This document shows positions 18,155 to 26,451 of a stretch of 64,000 nt of DNA, piece by piece. The DNA is from SW4 sp042466115. Lineage in GTDB: Bacteria > Pseudomonadota > Alphaproteobacteria > Rhodobacterales > Rhodobacteraceae. Positions within the stretch are counted from its first letter, which is position 1. Each line of letters opens with the position of its first letter. Below the pieces are notes generated by a model that saw nothing but the letters and a program-made list of their open reading frames with translations, made no database searches and was not told the origin of the DNA. The stretch lies in contig NZ_JAXHBQ010000001.1 in NCBI RefSeq assembly GCF_042466115.1, forward strand, positions 1,116,001 through 1,180,000, given 5' to 3'. Both the position numbers and the translations under genes were made by a program.

Positions 18155-19150
18155 TTGGGCAAAAAGGGCAACATCGCAGGCAACGCCCTGCGCAGTTTGG
18201 GCTTTGCTGCCCTGATCGGGGTGCTGGGTTGCGACCAGTTGCAGCCCAGCACCCCGATGCCCGCCCCCCCGTCGCGCCCTGACGGGCTGGTTGAACCGCT
18301 GCCCTCCATGGCCGCGCCGATCCTGACGCCAAATCGGGTGGATGAAGACAGCGCCGCCCTGCGGATCCACTACCAACGCCTGCAAAACGATCTGCTGGCG
18401 CAGGGGTTGATGCGCACCGATGGTGGCGGGCCGGACACGCCCTTTACCGACACGATGCTGGCTCGCAATTTCGTGCGCATCGCATTGTTTGACGAGTATG
18501 TCGCCGATGCGGGCGGCTTTCGCGCCCAGCCCACCATCAGCAACCTGCGCCGCTGGGATCGTCCAATCCGGATGAACATCGCCTTTGGCGACAGCATCCC
18601 CGAAGATCAGCGCGTCACCGACACAAATTCTGTGCGTGGCTATGCCAACCGTTTGGCGCGTCTGACGGGGCTGACAATCACCCAATCGCGCGACAACGCC
18701 AATTTCCACGTGCTGGTTCTGAACGAAAACGACCGGCGCGGATACGAGACACAATTGCGCGCCCTTGTGCCCGATATCGACGCATCGACGATGCGGGCGA
18801 TCATTGATCTGCCGCGCGACACGCTGTGCCTTGTGGTTGCCTTTTCCGAGGCCAACAACGCCAGCTATTCCCGCGCCGTGGCCCTGATCCGTGGCGAACA
18901 CCCCGACCTGATGCGCCTTGCCTGCGTGCACGAAGAAATCGCCCAAGGGTTGGGCCTTGCCAATGACAGCCCTCAGGCCCGCCCGTCGATTTTCAACGAT
19001 GACGAAGAATTCGGCCTGCTGACAACCCACGACGAAATGTTGCTGAAAATGCTGTATGATCCGCGCCTGCAAAACGGCATGACCGCCGCCGAAGCCGCGC
19101 CGATCGCACGGGTAATCGCGCGCGAGCTACTCGCGGATGGGGCAAGTTGA
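18155..19150 (+). CDS. DUF2927 lipoprotein
   Basis: A 331-residue protein starting at TTG 18155, four bases after the telA stop. This start gives a lipoprotein signal peptide with lipobox LIGVLGC near residue 25. An upstream in-frame ATG at 18101 would bury the signal inside telA. The DUF2927 domain follows (RWDRPIRMNIAFGDSIP, FHVLVLNENDRRGYETQLRA, CVHEEIAQGLGLANDSP, FNDDEEFGLLTTHDEMLLKM). The HEE and GLLTTHDE segments recall metallopeptidase-like motifs, but activity is unproven. It places an outer-face component in the TerC-TelA operon. Confidence 0.85.
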   Translation: MGKKGNIAGNALRSLGFAALIGVLGCDQLQPSTPMPAPPSRPDGLVEPLPSMAAPILTPNRVDEDSAALRIHYQRLQNDLLAQGLMRTDGGGPDTPFTDTMLARNFVRIALFDEYVADAGGFRAQPTISNLRRWDRPIRMNIAFGDSIPEDQRVTDTNSVRGYANRLARLTGLTITQSRDNANFHVLVLNENDRRGYETQLRALVPDIDASTMRAIIDLPRDTLCLVVAFSEANNASYSRAVALIRGEHPDLMRLACVHEEIAQGLGLANDSPQARPSIFNDDEEFGLLTTHDEMLLKMLYDPRLQNGMTAAEAAPIARVIARELLADGAS

Positions 19151-19187
19151 TGAGCACCACTGATTTCACACTAGAAGGGAGCCAAAC

Positions 19188-20285
19188 ATGGGCATTCTCG
19201 ATTTTCTAACCGGCGAATTTATCGACGTCATTCATTGGACCGACGACACACGCGATACGATGGTTTGGCGTTTTCAGCGTGAAGGCCACGAGATCAAGTA
19301 TGGCGCCAAACTGACTGTGCGCGAGGGTCAGGCGGCGGTATTTGTGCACGAGGGCCAGCTCGCCGATGTGTTCACGCCGGGCCTTTACATGCTTGAAACC
19401 AACAACATGCCCGTCATGACGACCCTGCAACACTGGGATCATGGCTTCAAAAGCCCGTTCAAATCGGAAATCTACTACGTCAACACGACGCGGTTCAACG
19501 ATCTGAAATGGGGCACCAAGAACCCGATCATGCTGCGCGATCCCGAATTCGGCCCGACACGCATTCGCGCCTACGGCACTTATTCCGTGCGCGTCACCGA
19601 TCCCGCCAAGTTCCTGACCGAGATCGTCGGCACGGACGGTGAATTTACCATGGACGAGATCAGCTATCAGGTCCGCAACATCATCGTGCAGGAGTTTTCC
19701 CGTGTGATCGCTGCATCCGGCATTCCCGTGCTGGACATGGCCGCCAACACGGCCGATCTGGGCAAGCTGATCGCGGGCGCGATTGCCGACACGATTGCGG
19801 CTTACGGCATTTCCATCCCTGAACTCTATATCGAAAACATCAGCCTTCCACCTGCCGTTGAAAAGGCGCTTGATACCCGCACATCGCGCGGGCTGACGGG
19901 TGATCTGGACGCGCATATGAAATACGCCGCTGCCGAAGCCTTGCGCCAAGGTGGCGAAGCATCGGGCGCAATGGGTGCGGGCCTTGGCGCTGGGATGGGC
20001 ATGGCGATGGCCGGTCAAATGGCCCAGGCCGGCCCATGGGGTGCGGCCCCTGCCCCCGTGGCCCCGCCACCCCCGCCCGTCGAACACGTCTGGCACATCG
20101 CCGAGGGCGGCAAGACAAAGGGGCCGTTTTCACGCGCCACAATCGGCCAGATGGTCGCCAAGGGCGAGGTGAGCCGCGAAACCCACGTCTGGACCCAAGG
20201 GCAGGACGGATGGAAAACCGCAGACGAAGTCGCCGAACTGGCGCAGCTGTTCACCGTCATGCCACCACCACCGCCAGGGGCGTAG
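19188..20285 (+). CDS. SPFH domain protein with C-terminal GYF_2 domain (YdjI-like)
   Basis: A 365-residue protein. Residues 1-245 are an SPFH/band-7 domain of the virion-core-like YdjI group (REGQAAVFVHEGQLADVFTP, RAYGTYSVRVTDPAKFLTEI). Residues 250-300 are a Gly/Met/Pro linker (GAMGAGLGAGMGMAMAGQMA). Residues 302-355 are a GYF_2 (DUF4339) domain (VWHIAEGGKTKGPFS, QDGWKTADEV), a likely protein-binding module. No membrane helix is visible, so recruitment to the membrane would need a partner. AAGGGAG at 19175-19181 is a strong ribosome-binding site. A terminator follows. Confidence 0.9.
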   Translation: MGILDFLTGEFIDVIHWTDDTRDTMVWRFQREGHEIKYGAKLTVREGQAAVFVHEGQLADVFTPGLYMLETNNMPVMTTLQHWDHGFKSPFKSEIYYVNTTRFNDLKWGTKNPIMLRDPEFGPTRIRAYGTYSVRVTDPAKFLTEIVGTDGEFTMDEISYQVRNIIVQEFSRVIAASGIPVLDMAANTADLGKLIAGAIADTIAAYGISIPELYIENISLPPAVEKALDTRTSRGLTGDLDAHMKYAAAEALRQGGEASGAMGAGLGAGMGMAMAGQMAQAGPWGAAPAPVAPPPPPVEHVWHIAEGGKTKGPFSRATIGQMVAKGEVSRETHVWTQGQDGWKTADEVAELAQLFTVMPPPPPGA

Positions 20286-20300
20286 GTTGACAGACCATCG

Positions 20301-20326
20301 GCGCGCCCTGACGGGCGCGCTTTTTT
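20301..20326 (+). terminator. Rho-independent terminator after the SPFH gene
   Basis: An eight-base perfect stem (GCGCGCCC 20301-20308, GGGCGCGC 20313-20320), four-base loop and six T at 20321-20326. It marks the probable end of the TerC-to-SPFH transcription unit. Confidence 0.9.
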
Positions 20327-20374
20327 CGTTGTTCATTATGAAACTTTTCTCCCGCGCCACCCGTGTCTGCTGAC

Positions 20375-20950
20375 ATGACAGCGACACCGACATATCGCGC
20401 GCGCCTTTACGCCGCCCTGCCCCGGCGCCGCACATGGCTCAAAGCGCTGCACGCGGTGATGATCCCGCTGACCTTCTGGTTCATGATCGCCACGCCCGGT
20501 TTCGTGCGCGACACGCTGGGGCCGGGCGGCGCGCTGATCAACTCCAAGATCGCGCTGGTGTTTGTCCTTCTTTGCCTGTTCTGGACGTTTGACTATGTCC
20601 GCCGCGGGTTTGCCAGCCGACCGGGGCCAAAACTGCCGCCTCGCGCGCGCAAGATACACAAACTGCTGCACCGCGTGATCATCTGGGGGCTGTTTCTGGT
20701 GCCTGTGGGTGGGTTCCTTTTGGGCCTCACCTCGCATCGTCTGCTCAAGGCGGGGGGCTTTTGGCCCATCGCGCCGCCGATGGACTGGCCCACCGCAAAC
20801 GAAATCATCGGCAAGCTGCATATCATCGAGTTTTATACACTGGGCGCGATCATCGTGTTTCACGCGGGGTTTCACATCTGGCGGCATGTGAAACTGCGCG
20901 ACAATGCCCTGCGGATCATGGCCCCGAAATTCCTGCACCGTTTCCTGTGA
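20375..20950 (+). CDS. Cytochrome b561 family protein
   Basis: A 191-residue protein with four membrane helices and candidate haem-ligand histidines in ALHAVMIPLTFWFMI, ARKIHKLLHRVIIWG and LHIIEFYTLGAIIVFHAGFH. Bacterial b561 proteins pass electrons across or within the membrane, often from quinols. The start is uncertain: the ATG at 20375 is used, and GTG at 20363 is also in frame; neither has a clear Shine-Dalgarno sequence. It lies just past the terminator of the TerC block and 50 bases before the zinc-ribbon gene. Confidence 0.82.
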   Translation: MTATPTYRARLYAALPRRRTWLKALHAVMIPLTFWFMIATPGFVRDTLGPGGALINSKIALVFVLLCLFWTFDYVRRGFASRPGPKLPPRARKIHKLLHRVIIWGLFLVPVGGFLLGLTSHRLLKAGGFWPIAPPMDWPTANEIIGKLHIIEFYTLGAIIVFHAGFHIWRHVKLRDNALRIMAPKFLHRFL

Positions 20951-21000
20951 AATGCGCGCCAGATATGGCGCCAGCCGCCAAGCGTTGATATGTCTCGGTC

Positions 21001-22122
21001 ATGACAGACACCACCGCCCCGTTTGACACGCCCGCGCCTGTGCAGGAACACCGCTTTCCTTGCGATCAATGCGGTGCGGACCTGCGTTTTGATCCCGGTG
21101 AGAACCGGTTGATCTGCGACCATTGCGGCAACACCCAAGCCATGGCGACCGGCGATTATCGCGGTGGCGCGATCCGCGAACTGGATTTTCGCGCGGCGCT
21201 GGATAATCAGCTTCCCGATGCGGAAATCGAGGAAATCCGCGTGGTGTCCTGCCCCAACTGCGGGGCGCAGACCGAAATTGATGAAACCGCCCATGCCGCC
21301 GAATGCCCGTTTTGCGCCACGCCCGTGGTTACGGACACAGGCCTACACCGCCATATCAAACCCAAGGGTCTGCTGCCCTTCGCGCTGGATGAACGTCAGG
21401 CGCGCGGCAAGCTGACCGATTGGCTGGGCGGCCTTTGGTTTGCTCCCGATGGCGTAAAGCAATACGCGCGCAAGGGCCGCGCGATGAACGGGATTTATGT
21501 GCCCTATTGGACATTCGATGCGGATACCAAAAGCCGGTATCGCGGCGAACGCGGCACGGATTATTACGAAACCAAGACCGTCATGCGTGACGGGAAACGC
21601 ACGCAGGTGCGGGTGCGCAAGACCCGCTGGCGCAACACTTCGGGACGCGTTGCACGGTTCTTTGACGATGTGCTGGTGCTGGCCTCCAAATCCCTGCCCA
21701 AACGCTATACCGACGGGCTGGAACCTTGGGATCTTTCGGCGCTTGAACCCTATTCCCCCGAATTTCTGGCCGGTTTTCGCGCCGAAGGCTATCAGGTCGA
21801 ACTGGACGAGGGGTTTAGCGAAGCGCGCGCGCATATGGATCGCGTGATCCTGCGGGATGTGAAATTCGATATCGGTGGTGATCGTCAGCGCGTGCATGGC
21901 ATCGACACCGCCATCAGCGATGTGACGTTCAAACACATCCTGCTGCCCGTCTGGATGGCCGCATATAAATACCGCGGCAAGACCTATCGCTTTGTCGTCA
22001 ACGGCCGCACGGGCCGCGTGCAGGGCGAACGCCCCTATTCAGCAATCAAGATCGCCATTGCCGTGGTGATTGGCCTGATCATTGCAGGGATCGCAGGATA
22101 TGTTATCGCTAACAGCCAGTAA
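21001..22122 (+). CDS. Zinc-ribbon membrane-anchored protein (YdjG-like)
   Basis: A 373-residue protein. Two or three zinc ribbons fill residues 18-115 (CDQCGADL, CDHCGNTQ, CPNCGAQT, CPFCATPV). A central domain follows (YVPYWTFDADTKSRYRGERG, FFDDVLVLASKSLPKRY). One membrane helix lies at the extreme C-terminus (IAIAVVIGLIIAGIAGYVI). Databases often mislabel this family as primosomal protein N'-like, but no helicase motif is present. B. subtilis YdjG has zinc ribbon plus membrane parts and works with SPFH protein YdjI, so proximity to the SPFH gene here is meaningful. Confidence 0.82.
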   Translation: MTDTTAPFDTPAPVQEHRFPCDQCGADLRFDPGENRLICDHCGNTQAMATGDYRGGAIRELDFRAALDNQLPDAEIEEIRVVSCPNCGAQTEIDETAHAAECPFCATPVVTDTGLHRHIKPKGLLPFALDERQARGKLTDWLGGLWFAPDGVKQYARKGRAMNGIYVPYWTFDADTKSRYRGERGTDYYETKTVMRDGKRTQVRVRKTRWRNTSGRVARFFDDVLVLASKSLPKRYTDGLEPWDLSALEPYSPEFLAGFRAEGYQVELDEGFSEARAHMDRVILRDVKFDIGGDRQRVHGIDTAISDVTFKHILLPVWMAAYKYRGKTYRFVVNGRTGRVQGERPYSAIKIAIAVVIGLIIAGIAGYVIANSQ

Positions 22123-22137
22123 ATTCGGAGACCCGCT

Positions 22138-23052
22138 ATGATTCTGTCCTGTGGCGAAGCCCTGATCGACATGTTGCCGCGCACCAGTGACAAGGGCGAA
22201 CCGGCCTTTGCCCCCTATGCGGGTGGTGCCGTGTTCAACACCGCGATTGCGCTGGGGCGGCTGGGCGTGCCTGCCAGCTTTTTCAGCGGGATCAGTTCGG
22301 ATTTTCTGGGTGATATCCTGTTGGAATCGTTGCGTGAAAGCCACGTCGAATCCGGCCAGTGCCACATCAGCGACCGGCCCTGCACCGTTGCTTTTGTCAA
22401 ACTGGTAAACGGGCAAGCCACCTATGCATTCTATGACGAAAACACCGCCGGCCGGATGTTGTCGGTCGCTGACCTGCCCGGCGTCACGGCCGATGCGCTG
22501 TTTTTTGGCGGAATCAGCCTTGTGGTCGAACCCTGTGGCGCCGCCTACGAGGCGTTGATGCTGCGTGAGAGTGCCTCCAAAGTCACGATGATCGACCCCA
22601 ACATCCGCCCGTCCTTCATCAAGGACGAGGCCCGCTACCGCGCCCGGATTGACCGGATGCTGCGCGCCGCCGATATCGTGAAACTGTCGGACGAAGACCT
22701 GCACTGGTTGATGGGATCGGGCGACATCACCGATCTGGCGCGCAAGATTATCGCGATGGGGCCGCGCCTTGTGTGCATCACCGAAGGGTCCAAGGGCGTG
22801 ACGGGCTTTTCATCGGCGGACAATATCTTTGTGCCCGCAAATGTGGTGCAGGTCGCCGATACGGTCGGCGCGGGTGATACATTCAATGCCGGGTTGCTGG
22901 CCGCCCTGCACAAACGCGGCGTGCTGACCAAGGAAAAGATCGCAACACTTGATCCGGCCACGATCACCGCCGCGCTGACGATGGGTGTGAATGCCGCCGC
23001 TGTCACCGTCAGCCGCGCAGGTGCCAACCCGCCCTGGGCGCACGAATTGTGA
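22138..23052 (+). CDS. PfkB family carbohydrate kinase (fructokinase-like)
   Basis: A 304-residue ribokinase-fold kinase. The N-terminal signature is [15 protein letters not shown], and the C-terminal PfkB signature with the catalytic Asp is [17 protein letters not shown]. The opening [13 protein letters not shown] is usual for bacterial fructokinases, so fructose is the best guess for substrate. GGAG lies nine bases before the ATG. The stop overlaps the dtd GTG start by three bases, so the two genes are coupled. Confidence 0.9.
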   Translation: MILSCGEALIDMLPRTSDKGEPAFAPYAGGAVFNTAIALGRLGVPASFFSGISSDFLGDILLESLRESHVESGQCHISDRPCTVAFVKLVNGQATYAFYDENTAGRMLSVADLPGVTADALFFGGISLVVEPCGAAYEALMLRESASKVTMIDPNIRPSFIKDEARYRARIDRMLRAADIVKLSDEDLHWLMGSGDITDLARKIIAMGPRLVCITEGSKGVTGFSSADNIFVPANVVQVADTVGAGDTFNAGLLAALHKRGVLTKEKIATLDPATITAALTMGVNAAAVTVSRAGANPPWAHEL

Positions 23053-23486
23053 GGGCGCTGATCCAGCGGGTCAGCACGGCCAGCGTTGCCGTTGACGGCG
23101 AAACGATTGGCGCAATCGGGCGCGGGATGCTGATCCTCGTTTGTGCCATGCAGGAGGATACGTCCGACCTGCCTGCGAAACTGGCCGCGAAAATCAGTAA
23201 ACTGCGCATTTTTGCCGATGATGCGGGCAAGATGAACCTCTCGCTGGCCGATATCGGCGGCAGTGCCTTGGTCGTCAGCCAGTTCACGCTGGCCGCCGAC
23301 ACATCGCGCGGCAATCGCCCCGGATTTTCCACAGCCGCCGCGCCCGAGGCCGGCAATGCAGCTTACGAGGCGTTCAAATCCGACCTCGCAGCCCTTGGAA
23401 TCCCCGTGCAATCGGGGCGTTTCGGGGCGGATATGCAAGTGTCACTGACCAACGATGGCCCCGTCACGATCTGGCTGGACGCCTAG
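23049..23486 (+). CDS. dtd: D-aminoacyl-tRNA deacylase
   Basis: A 145-residue enzyme that hydrolyses D-aminoacyl-tRNAs. Both family motifs are present: [17 protein letters not shown] and the Gly-cisPro loop [13 protein letters not shown]. The start is GTG at 23049 in the overlap GTGA with the kinase stop. Its stop codon shares CTAG (23483-23486) with the znuB stop on the other strand. Confidence 0.95.
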   Translation: MRALIQRVSTASVAVDGETIGAIGRGMLILVCAMQEDTSDLPAKLAAKISKLRIFADDAGKMNLSLADIGGSALVVSQFTLAADTSRGNRPGFSTAAAPEAGNAAYEAFKSDLAALGIPVQSGRFGADMQVSLTNDGPVTIWLDA

Positions 23487-24271
23487 GCGCGCAAGCGCGA
23501 CACGACCGTGCTGATCGCGAATAGCGCCACAGCCACGCAAACAATCGACGGACCGGCGGGCGTTTCATACCGCAGGCTAAGGGCAATACCGCCCAGCGAC
23601 GACATCACGCCGATCAGGGTCGCCAACACCGCCATCCCTTCGGGGGTGCGTGCCATCCCGCGCGCGGCGGCGGCGGGAACGATCAACAAGGCCGTGATCA
23701 ACAGCGCGCCGACGACCTTGATCGACACGGCCACGACTGCGGCCAACAGCAAGGTCAGGATCAACTGTTCACGGCGCGGGTTGATCGTGGCCGCATGGGC
23801 CAGATCAGGCGAAAGGGTTGCCGTCAGCAAGGCCGTCCAGTGTCGCCACAACACCAAACTGACGATAAGCGCCCCACCCCAGATCACTGCCAGATTTGTC
23901 TCGCTCACCAGATAGACATCGCCAAACAGATAGGCGTCCAGATCAATCCTTTGTCCCGGCACCAGCGACACGGCCACAAGCCCCAACGCCAGCGCGCCGT
24001 GCGACACAACCCCCAGCAAGGTATCCAGCGCCACGCCCCGCCCGCTAAGGGCGAACACCAGCAGCGCCACCGCCAGCGATACCGCCAGAACCCCTGCGAA
24101 AACCGACAACGAAAACGCCAATGACAGCGCCACCCCAAGGATCGCCGCATGGGCCGTCGCATCTCCGAAATAGGCCATGCGCCGCCAGACCACGAAACAG
24201 CCCAACACGCCGGTGGCAAGGGCTGTGCCGATGGCTGCCAACACCGCACGCGTCACGAAATCATCCAGCAT
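23483..24271 (-). CDS. znuB: Zinc ABC transporter permease
   Basis: A 262-residue ABC-3 family permease with about eight membrane segments ([20 protein letters not shown] at residues 22-41, [20 protein letters not shown] near 200). It forms the membrane channel of high-affinity zinc import with ZnuC and ZnuA. The start ATG overlaps the znuC stop by one base (TGATG at 24271), and znuC in turn overlaps zur, giving a coupled zur-znuC-znuB unit. Confidence 0.95.
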   Translation of the reverse strand: MLDDFVTRAVLAAIGTALATGVLGCFVVWRRMAYFGDATAHAAILGVALSLAFSLSVFAGVLAVSLAVALLVFALSGRGVALDTLLGVVSHGALALGLVAVSLVPGQRIDLDAYLFGDVYLVSETNLAVIWGGALIVSLVLWRHWTALLTATLSPDLAHAATINPRREQLILTLLLAAVVAVSIKVVGALLITALLIVPAAAARGMARTPEGMAVLATLIGVMSSLGGIALSLRYETPAGPSIVCVAVALFAISTVVSRLRA

Positions 24272-24996
24272 CAGGCGTGATCCTCGCAGTCGTGATCGTG
24301 ATCATGGTCGTGACGATAAAGCGCCAGCGCGCCTTTGGTCCCTGTCCCGAATAACTCGCGATAGGCAGGCGCGGCGGTCACAACATCCGGCGTGCCCTCA
24401 CAGCAAATATGTCCGTTCAAACAGATCACGCGGTCTGACGCACTCATCACCACGTGCAATTCGTGGCTGACCATGACAACGGCGCAGCCAAGTTCGTGGC
24501 GCACCGCGTCAATCTGGCGATAAAAACTGGCTGATCCGGGCTGGTCCAGCCCCTGTGTCGCTTCGTCCAGCAACAGCAGGTTCGGGCGTGACAGGATCGC
24601 GCGGGCCAGCAGGACGCGCTGGAACTGCCCGCCTGACAGTGTCACCATCTGCTGCTGCCCCAGCCCAGCAACGCCCGCCTTTTCAAGGGCTTGCGCGGCG
24701 TCCTGCGATGAAACGCGATGGGGCAGATCAAGGAAACGGCGCACCGTCATCGGCAAGGTCGGGTCGATATGCAGGGATTGGGGCACATAGCCGATCCGCA
24801 GATCGGGCGCGCGGGTCACGCTGCCTTTGGTCGGCTGCAACGCACCGATCATCACCCGCAACAGCGTGGATTTGCCCGACCCGTTCGGGCCGACAATCGT
24901 GACGATCTCGCCCTTTTCGATGGTCAGGGACACGTTATGCAGCACCGCGCCGCCGCTATGGCGCGCCTCGATCTCCTTCATGGTCAACAGGCTCAT
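24271..24996 (-). CDS. znuC: Zinc ABC transporter ATP-binding protein with His-rich tail
   Basis: A 241-residue ATPase with Walker A GPNGSGKST, signature LSGGQFQRVLLARA and Walker B LLLDEATQGLDQ. The C-terminus ends in YRHDHDHDHDCEDHA, a metal-binding-like tail not required of ABC ATPases that could sense or buffer zinc. The ATG at 24996 overlaps the zur stop (ATGA), so it is preferred over an in-frame start inside zur. Confidence 0.95.
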   Translation of the reverse strand: MSLLTMKEIEARHSGGAVLHNVSLTIEKGEIVTIVGPNGSGKSTLLRVMIGALQPTKGSVTRAPDLRIGYVPQSLHIDPTLPMTVRRFLDLPHRVSSQDAAQALEKAGVAGLGQQQMVTLSGGQFQRVLLARAILSRPNLLLLDEATQGLDQPGSASFYRQIDAVRHELGCAVVMVSHELHVVMSASDRVICLNGHICCEGTPDVVTAAPAYRELFGTGTKGALALYRHDHDHDHDCEDHA

Positions 24997-25487
24997 GGCT
25001 GCGCACCTTTTTGGCAATCCGGGCACAGGCCTTCGGCCTCGATCACGGTCTGTTCAATCCGAAAGCCGCTGCGTGCGGCGCTGTCGCCCAGTGGTTTCAG
25101 TGCACGCGCTTCGGCCACGGTGCCGCAGGCGCGGCAAATCATGAACGCGGGGCTGTGGGTTTCATCGGGCGCTGTGCAGGCGATGAAGGCATTCAGGCGT
25201 TCGATCCGGTGCACGAACCCCTGATCCACCAGAAACGTCAGGGCGCGGTAGGCCACGGGTGGCTTTGATCCCATCCCTTCGGCATCCAAACGCGCCAGAA
25301 CATCATAGGCGCCCAGCGCCTCGTGGCTTTCCAGCAGGATTTCCAGCACACGGCGGCGCACCGGTGTGAATTGCACCCCGCGCGCGGCGCACAACCTGTC
25401 CGCGGTCGCGAGGGCGGCGGATTGGCAGGCGCTATGGTCATGTGCGGCGAACCCCAACGGGGTGGCGGATGTGTCGTGACGGGCCAT
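24993..25487 (-). CDS. zur: Zinc uptake regulator, Fur family
   Basis: A 164-residue Fur-fold repressor. The winged helix is RVLEILLESHEALGAYDVLA to ALTFLVDQGFVHRIERLNAF. The structural zinc site is visible as CRACGTVAEA and a C-terminal CPDCQKGAQP. It has extra His near the N-terminus (FAAHDHSACQSAALA). It represses zinc uptake genes when zinc is plentiful. It heads the zur-znuCB unit and is divergent from znuA across a 73-base spacer with a palindrome. Confidence 0.95.
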   Translation of the reverse strand: MARHDTSATPLGFAAHDHSACQSAALATADRLCAARGVQFTPVRRRVLEILLESHEALGAYDVLARLDAEGMGSKPPVAYRALTFLVDQGFVHRIERLNAFIACTAPDETHSPAFMICRACGTVAEARALKPLGDSAARSGFRIEQTVIEAEGLCPDCQKGAQP

Positions 25488-25502
25488 GGTGATCCAAGGG
25501 GT

Positions 25503-25517
25503 TGTTACGTTATAACA
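25503..25517. promoter_or_regulatory. Candidate Zur operator
   Basis: TGTTACGTTATAACA, with five-base arms TGTTA/TAACA and an internal perfect palindrome GTTATAAC (25509-25516). It sits midway between the divergent zur and znuA starts, the expected place for a Zur box controlling both directions. AT-rich GTTATA-type palindromes are typical of alphaproteobacterial Zur sites. Confidence 0.65.
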
Positions 25518-25560
25518 TATCTTCTATATCCACCGCGCATTCCGTTCGCAAGAGGTTCAA

Positions 25561-26451
25561 ATGATTCGTTTCGCCCTGCCTTTTCTGATGCTTGGCCCTG
25601 TCGCCCTGCATGCCGAAACACCCAAGGTGCTGGCCGATATCGCGCCTGTGCACAGCCTTGTGGCGCAGGTGATGGGCGATCTGGGCGAACCCGCGTTACT
25701 GCTGCGCCCCGGTGCCTCGCCGCATGACTATGCCTTGCGGCCCGCAGATGCGCGCGCCCTGCAGGATGCGAATGTGGTGATCTGGGTTGGCGAAGGTTTG
25801 ACCCCGTGGTTGCATGATCCGATCGAAAGCTTCGCGGATGGCAAGACCATGCTGGCCCTGCTGGAAACCGATGGATGGGAGGTGATTGGCCTCGAAGAAG
25901 GCCACGACGATCATGACCATGATCACGACCACGGCGATACCGACCCGCATGCATGGCTGGACCCGGATGTGGCGCAGGTCTGGTTGACGCAGATCGCAGA
26001 AACCCTGACCGCCGCGGACCCCGAAAACGCCGCGACCTACAAGGCAAACGCAACCGAGGCGGGCGCTGCGCTGGCCGCGCTTTCGGCAACTATTGACGGG
26101 CAACTGCGCCCTGTGCGCGGCACGCCCTATCTGGTGTCGCATGATGCTTATGGCTATTTCGCACGCCGCTTCGACATTCCCGACAGTGGTGCAATCGCCC
26201 TGTCAGATGCGCAAACGCCCAGTGCGGCACGCATTTCGGGCCTTCAGGAAACGCTTGCAGACAGCAATGTCAGTTGCATCCTGACCGATCCGCAGGTCGA
26301 CTCCCGTTGGGCCGCGCTGGTCGGTGAAGGGACCGATGTGCGGCTGGTGCAGGTTGACGCCATCGGTGGCGATATTCCAGCGGGGGCAGACCACTATGCG
26401 GCGATGTTGACGCAATTGGCCGATCAGGTCACGGCCTGCCTGACGCCCTAG
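25561..26451 (+). CDS. znuA: Zinc ABC transporter periplasmic binding protein
   Basis: A 296-residue solute-binding protein with signal peptide MIRFALPFLMLGPVALHA. The zinc ligands are in VHSLVAQVMGD (first His), a His/Asp-rich loop at residues about 117-131 (EGHDDHDHDHDHGDTDPHAW), and SHDAYGYFARRF. It delivers zinc to ZnuBC. Transcribed divergently from zur, probably under the Zur box at 25503. Its stop shares the four bases CTAG (26448-26451) with the convergent methyltransferase gene. Confidence 0.95.
   Translation: MIRFALPFLMLGPVALHAETPKVLADIAPVHSLVAQVMGDLGEPALLLRPGASPHDYALRPADARALQDANVVIWVGEGLTPWLHDPIESFADGKTMLALLETDGWEVIGLEEGHDDHDHDHDHGDTDPHAWLDPDVAQVWLTQIAETLTAADPENAATYKANATEAGAALAALSATIDGQLRPVRGTPYLVSHDAYGYFARRFDIPDSGAIALSDAQTPSAARISGLQETLADSNVSCILTDPQVDSRWAALVGEGTDVRLVQVDAIGGDIPAGADHYAAMLTQLADQVTACLTP

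Noticed and set aside
16885..18309. Long open frame (474 codons) on the minus strand opposite telA
   Set aside because: A shadow of TelA; the composition is Phe/Gln/His-rich low-complexity with no recognisable motif.
21001..22122. Primosomal protein N' (replication factor Y), a common database label for this family
   Set aside because: No helicase motifs exist. The protein has zinc ribbons and a C-terminal membrane helix.
25905..25945. Short tandem repeat of GATCAT/GACCAC type, CRISPR-like at first sight
   Set aside because: It is the run of His and Asp codons in the metal-binding loop of ZnuA; the similar run at about 24280-24310 is the ZnuC tail.
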